Below, piece after piece: positions 60,045 through 64,000 of a stretch of 64,000 nucleotides of DNA. Every line of letters begins with the position of its first letter. Within the stretch, counting starts at the first letter, position 1. The notes beneath the pieces were generated by a model. It did no database searches and was not told where the DNA came from. It worked only from the letters and a program-made list of their open reading frames with translations. This stretch comes from Eriocheir sinensis (taxonomy: Eukaryota; Arthropoda; Malacostraca; Decapoda; Varunidae), in NCBI RefSeq assembly GCF_024679095.1, contig NC_066512.1, positions 11,809,097 through 11,873,096 on the forward strand. The letters run 5' to 3'. The position numbers and the translations under genes are program-made.

Positions 60045-62758
60045 TGATTTTCATCTCCCTTTACTGACCAGCATGGTGAACAAACCTACAACTCTGCTCT
60101 CCACAATGATCTACAGCAGTTGGTTCAGCAACCTACATGTATCATTAACCACCTTGGGGACATGTCTCGTACTGTAGACCTTTTCCTATTCTCTAAGCCT
60201 TCAACTTATGCTGCTAAACTATTATCTTCGTTTGGCTACTCCAAACATCCTTATTTCCTTATGTTTTCCTATCGCTCCTGTAAGGCTTCTGAACCCACCG
60301 AGGGGGCGGTGCTTCTGGTATTATGATTCAGCTCGGTGGAATGACATGAGGGTGTACTTTTTTTTCATTTCCTGTGGAATAGTTACTGCTTCCAAGTCAC
60401 ATACCCCTGTGTGTGTGCCCAGCGTATTACTGAGGTGATTGTCTCTGGCATGAAGGCTCACATTCCATGTACTTTCTCTACCCCTCGTGCTAAGAAGCCT
60501 TGGTTCACTCACGCTTGTTTTCGTGCTATCATAAATAAAGAGGCAGCTAACAAAAGGTACCTGAAACTTCAAACTCCTAATAATCATGACATTTACATTT
60601 CTGTCCACAATCGCGTTAAATGTACTCTTCGACTTTTCCAAAAATTATTTATAGAAACTGTCAAAATTTGGTCAACTTTATTTTTTTCAGAGCCGCCTGA
60701 CTCCTAGCTAAAAATATCTAACATCTTCATCTTTCTCATCTCTCCTTACTTCTGGTGGTTCAACAACTGTCAAATATATCTCGAAAGCTGAAGTCTTTGC
60801 ACTAACTTTCTCTGAAAACGCCACTCAAGACGATTCAGGGCATATCCCTCCAACTCCTCCCCCCTTTGACCTCATTCTGTCTGATATTAAAACACTCAAG
60901 AATGACGTTTTCTATGCTCCCTCTGGCCTCCTTCCTTTGAAGACTTACAGACCCGATTGAGTGCCTCCTATTGTCCTTATAAACTGTGGTGCCTTGCTGA
61001 CACCCTGCCTGGTCAAACCCTTTTCGTCTCAGACTTCCAACATCTACCTTTCCTTCTTACTGGAAGTATGCCTATATACACTCTCTGGCTAAGAAGCGTA
61101 ACCTCTTTAATCCTTCAAAATACCGAGCTATAACTTTGCTTTCTTGTCTTTCTAAAGCTTTTAAAACTCCTTAATTAACACGAAATTTATCTAGCTCTAT
61201 CAATTTCCAACCTGCTCTCTGATCATCAGAGATCTTGTTGCTTTCTTGACTGACTCCTGATTATCTTCTCTCAGCCGATTCGATGAAAATTTTATTGTTG
61301 TCTTAAACATGTCGAAAGCCTTTGACATATTCTGCACGTCTTTGATTTTCAAACTACCCTCTAACGGATTCTATCCTTCTCGTCTCATCAGCTCCCCTCT
61401 CTCAATGACTCTCCTCTGCCTCTTACATTTCACCGCAATGTTGCATTTCTTTCTATCTTCTATGTTTATTTTCATGCTAACTGTTCTTCTGAACTTGCCA
61501 ACTGTGTGCATCCCTTCCTCCTACGGCTCTGCTGCTACCCCTATGCGATCCAAATCCCATATGCAAAAGTTAACCAGCATCTTCATTCTTTCATTCCTTT
61601 CGGTAGTAAACTCTGCAAGGTCTGGCACAAGTCTTTACTTTCTAAACTTCCCTCTTACAATTTTTTTCCCTCTCTCTTTACTTTAACCTCCAGTTTCCTT
61701 TCCGGCCGTTCTATCTCTGCTGTGGCAGACGGTCACTGTTCTTCCCCTAAACCTATCAACAGTGGTGTCCCACAGGGCTCTGTCCTATCACCCACTCTCT
61801 TTCTGTTATTCATGAATGATCTTTCCAAAACAACTATCCTATCCACTCGTACGCCGATGACTCTTACTTTGCATTATTCAACTTCTTTCACCAGAAGACT
61901 TTCTCAACAAGAATTACAAGACTCCAGACGGGAGGCTGCAAAACACTTGGCCGCAGATCTTGCTCTTATTTCCAATTGGGGCAAAAGGAACCTGGTGTCC
62001 TTTAATGCCTCAAAAACTCTATCTCCACTTATCAACACGACACAATCTTCCAAACACCTATCCCCTATTCTTCGACAACACTCAGCTGTCACATTCTTCA
62101 CTAAACATCTTCGGTCTATTCTTAACGCAAAATCTTAACTGGAAACTTCACATCTCTTCTCTCGTTAAGGCAGCTTCCTCGAGGTTGGGCGTTCTGTATC
62201 GTCTCCGCCAGTTCTTCTCCCCCGAAGAGATCCTGTCCATATACAGGGGCCTTGTACGTCCTCGTATGGAGTATGCATATCATGTGTGGGAATGCTCTAC
62301 ACACACAGCTCTACTAGACAGTGGAGTCAAAGGCTCTTCGTCTCATCAACTCTCCTCCTCTTACAAGCAGTTTTCTACCTCTTAAATTCCGCCGCAATGT
62401 TGCTTCTCTCTACCTTCTATCGATATTTTTTTGCTGATTACTCTTCTGAACTTGCTAACTTCATGCCTCCCCATGTATCAGCTCATTCCTTTACTGTTCA
62501 AACCCCTTATGCAAGAATTAACCAGCATCTTCATTCTTTCATCCCCTTCACTGGTAAACTCTGGAACAGCCTTCCTTCATCTGTAGTTCCTCTTGCCTAT
62601 GACTTGACCTCTTTCAATAGGAGAGTATCAAGACACCTCTCCACCCAAAATTGACCTCTCTTTTGGCCGCTCTCTACTTTTATCTTTTTTTTAGGAGCAG
62701 CATTTAGCGGGCTTTTTCTCTACACTTTTTTATGCCCTTGAGCTGCTTCCTTTCCTTT
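60045..62758 (+). mobile_element. LINE-B copy, decayed and rearranged
   Basis: Starts in the endonuclease (SLTDQHGEQTYNSALHNDLQ-like), then linker (RAKKPWFTHACFRAIINKEA) and broken RT N-terminus (60900-61200). At 61380 the RT (MSKAFDI...FKLPSNGFYPS) jumps to the C-terminal block (RLISSPLSMTLL to HSFIPFGSKLCK, 61380-61620), then jumps back to the RT at [20 protein letters not shown] and [20 protein letters not shown]. Then comes a YADD box in a shifted frame (61850), the thumb (GLFLTQNLNWKLHISSL) and a second C-terminus ending in a stop near 62654. 3' UTR TGCCCTTGAGCTGC, no long poly-A. Confidence 0.88.
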
Positions 62759-62761
62759 AAG

Positions 62762-62860
62762 AAACAGCCTTTCCTCGTAGGTGTTTCCATCATCCTTTGA
62801 CTTGAGCTCTTTCAAGAGGGGAGTATCAAGACACCTCTCGAACCGTTTCTGAAAAATCTT
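62762..62860 (+). mobile_element. LINE-B C-terminal scrap
   Basis: About 95 bp: FDLSSFKRGVSRHLSNRF and a stop, a third truncated LINE-B end in a row. A SINE follows. Confidence 0.7.
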
Positions 62861-62865
62861 TTTTT

Positions 62866-63187
62866 GGTGTGCTGCCTGTAGCGTCGGTAGGCTTTCTTGA
62901 GTGGCCTTATGGACGGCCCCAGTCCATTAGTGGCGCAGGCTAATTTCATTTATAGTGGCTACTGTGATACATGACTCTTGCTTGGCCCATGCTGCCCCCC
63001 GGTGCTCCTCTTGACCGAAGTCGCTGAAGTTAAATTTGATTGAAGATCCGGACAGCATGTGGACAATCTTCCGCCATTTGGTGATGACTTGAAAAATCAG
63101 CGTGTTTCGGTGGGACTCGAACCTAGTCCACGCTAGGTCCTCGGGCTCACCACGCCCGCAAGCTAACCACTCGGCCATCGCCTCCCC
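62866..63187 (-). mobile_element. tRNA-headed SINE, V1 variant
   Basis: Minus strand: GGCGATGGCCGAGTGGTTAG, GGTTCGAGTCCCACCGAAAC, ATTTTTCAAGTCATCACCAA, GGCAGCATGGGCCAAGCAAG and the 3' end GCCTACCGACGCTACAGG. Both boxes are good. It splits a LINE-B 3' UTR (62860 and 63190 sides). Confidence 0.88.
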
Positions 63188-63189
63188 AA

Positions 63190-63289
63190 GTCTCTATCAT
63201 TTTCCTCTTGGGTAGCAGTAGTAGTGGGGAGGTTCCCGTTGTTTTGTGTTTGCCCTTGAGTGCTTCATCTTCAGTAATAAAAAAAAACA
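63190..63289 (+). mobile_element. LINE-B 3' tail
   Basis: TTGTGTTTGCCCTTGAGTGC then an AATAAAAAAAA end, the LINE-B 3' UTR terminus. Confidence 0.65.
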
Positions 63290-63610
63290 CCAAGATGTTG
63301 AAAAAATCCGCCGAATACAATAAACCATTATGGATGGGTTTCATTATGAGAAGGCACTGGACTCGATTAAAACTTCAGCAATCATACACACACTCCTGAG
63401 GCTGGGTGCGAAGGAAGTGTACATAAAGGTGTTGGAAAATACGGACACCGCGGCAACCATTAAACTCCAAAAGAAAAGCTAGGAAAAAACATCAAGAAAG
63501 ACGTTAGGCAAGTTGAACATTTCAAAATTACTATTTTCACAGACTTGTGTAAAGGCTTGGTTGGGAACGTATGCCACTCGTCACAATTTACCCCGGAAAT
63601 GGGTTTCAAC
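63290..63610 (+). mobile_element. RTE-like LINE, RT central fragment
   Basis: LKKSAEYNKPLWMGFI, a shift, YEKALDSIKTSAIIHTLLRL, GAKEVYIKVLENTDTAATIK, then KKDVRQVEHFKITIFTDL. These match the RTE block YNxPLxxxFxDYEKAFDSVxxxAxxxxLxxxGxxxxYIxxLxxxYxxxxxxI...GVRQGDxxSPxLFT. It is the likely continuation of 55850-56016. The catalytic FADD is not reached in a readable frame. Confidence 0.65.
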
Positions 63611-64000
63611 CTGATGCATACCCCGAGGTATGTTCAGAAATAATAATATTGACATTCTTTTTTTTTCACCTGAACATGCAGGTAGAAACATGTCATAATG
63701 ATAAAGGAACCTTAATGAAGTCACAACATTTTTCCAAGAAGAAATAAGAAAGAGCAATATATCAGAAGTATTCAAGCGTCCCAATGAGCGAGGATCGACT
63801 CCATTGTAGGTTCCCTGTTTGAAGGTCGTTCAGTCATGGAGGTGTAAATGGGTTAGTGCCGTTCACTGACGGCTGTATTTTACCCGGAGACTTGGCTCCC
63901 CACACCCGAATCGTAGCTGTGTTGAAGTGTGAGCTCCATCATCGTTAGGGTGGCAAAGTCTTGCCTCTCTACTATGTAAGGCATTGCAACACCCCAGAAG
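63611..64000. other. No gene seen
   Basis: AT-rich sequence to the window edge. Nothing readable after the RTE fragment. Confidence 0.4.

Overview
This is a eukaryotic, transposon-dominated window. There are no operons, long bacterial-type genes, rRNA genes or CRISPR arrays. Long (GA)n, (CT)n and (GT)n arrays, at least nine copies of one tRNA-headed SINE family, and many truncated LINEs from several lineages suggest an arthropod, most likely a decapod crustacean. The taxon is an inference from repeat style, not a database result. All identifications below come from reading motifs by eye.

Region by region: 1-10250 holds CR1/L2-like LINE copies (called LINE-A here), a LINE-C copy and several (GA)n arrays. 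One minus-strand LINE-A copy (9798 to 6252) still shows an ORF1 esterase end, an endonuclease and a reverse transcriptase (RT). 10253-15432 is bounded by hAT-like 15-bp inverted termini and a degenerate 8-bp duplication. Inside it are a 230-bp inverted repeat, two tandem arrays and a broken copy of a multi-copy invertebrate gene. 15436-18960 is SINEs and simple repeats. 18960-20244 is a LINE-type ORF1 (PHD finger, then three zinc knuckles) with no RT after it. 20871-22123 is a GC-rich DNA transposon with about 60-bp inverted ends. 22349-25509 is a LINE-C copy with an 800-residue open frame, set between two (GA)n arrays and carrying a 334-bp nested insertion. 25.5-31 kb is simple repeats, SINEs and one possible host exon (27160-27234).

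31-35.3 kb contains three LINE-A copies, one split by a SINE. 36.9-39.0 kb is a terminal-inverted-repeat element abutting a near-perfect palindrome of about 985 bp. 41-46 kb contains LINE-B pieces, a folded-back gene end and a GC-rich retroelement with a different RT (FLDDG) and a nuclease-like tail, set between (CA)n tracts. 46.7-48.9 kb is an inverted duplication whose left arm, but not right arm, carries a small Harbinger element, so the empty site is preserved. 49.8-51.9 kb and 56-62.9 kb are LINE-B copies, one of them nearly intact. An older RTE-like LINE appears to be split by the whole 56-63.3 kb block.

The best-supported host gene is a pair of exons (53683-53885 and 54018-54186) of an amino-acid transporter of the AAAP/SLC36-like type, joined by a 132-bp GC-AG intron. 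Everything else with coding potential is a mobile element, a gene remnant or unidentified. The window shows how elements nest: LINEs inside microsatellites, SINEs inside LINEs and genes, and LINEs inside older LINEs.
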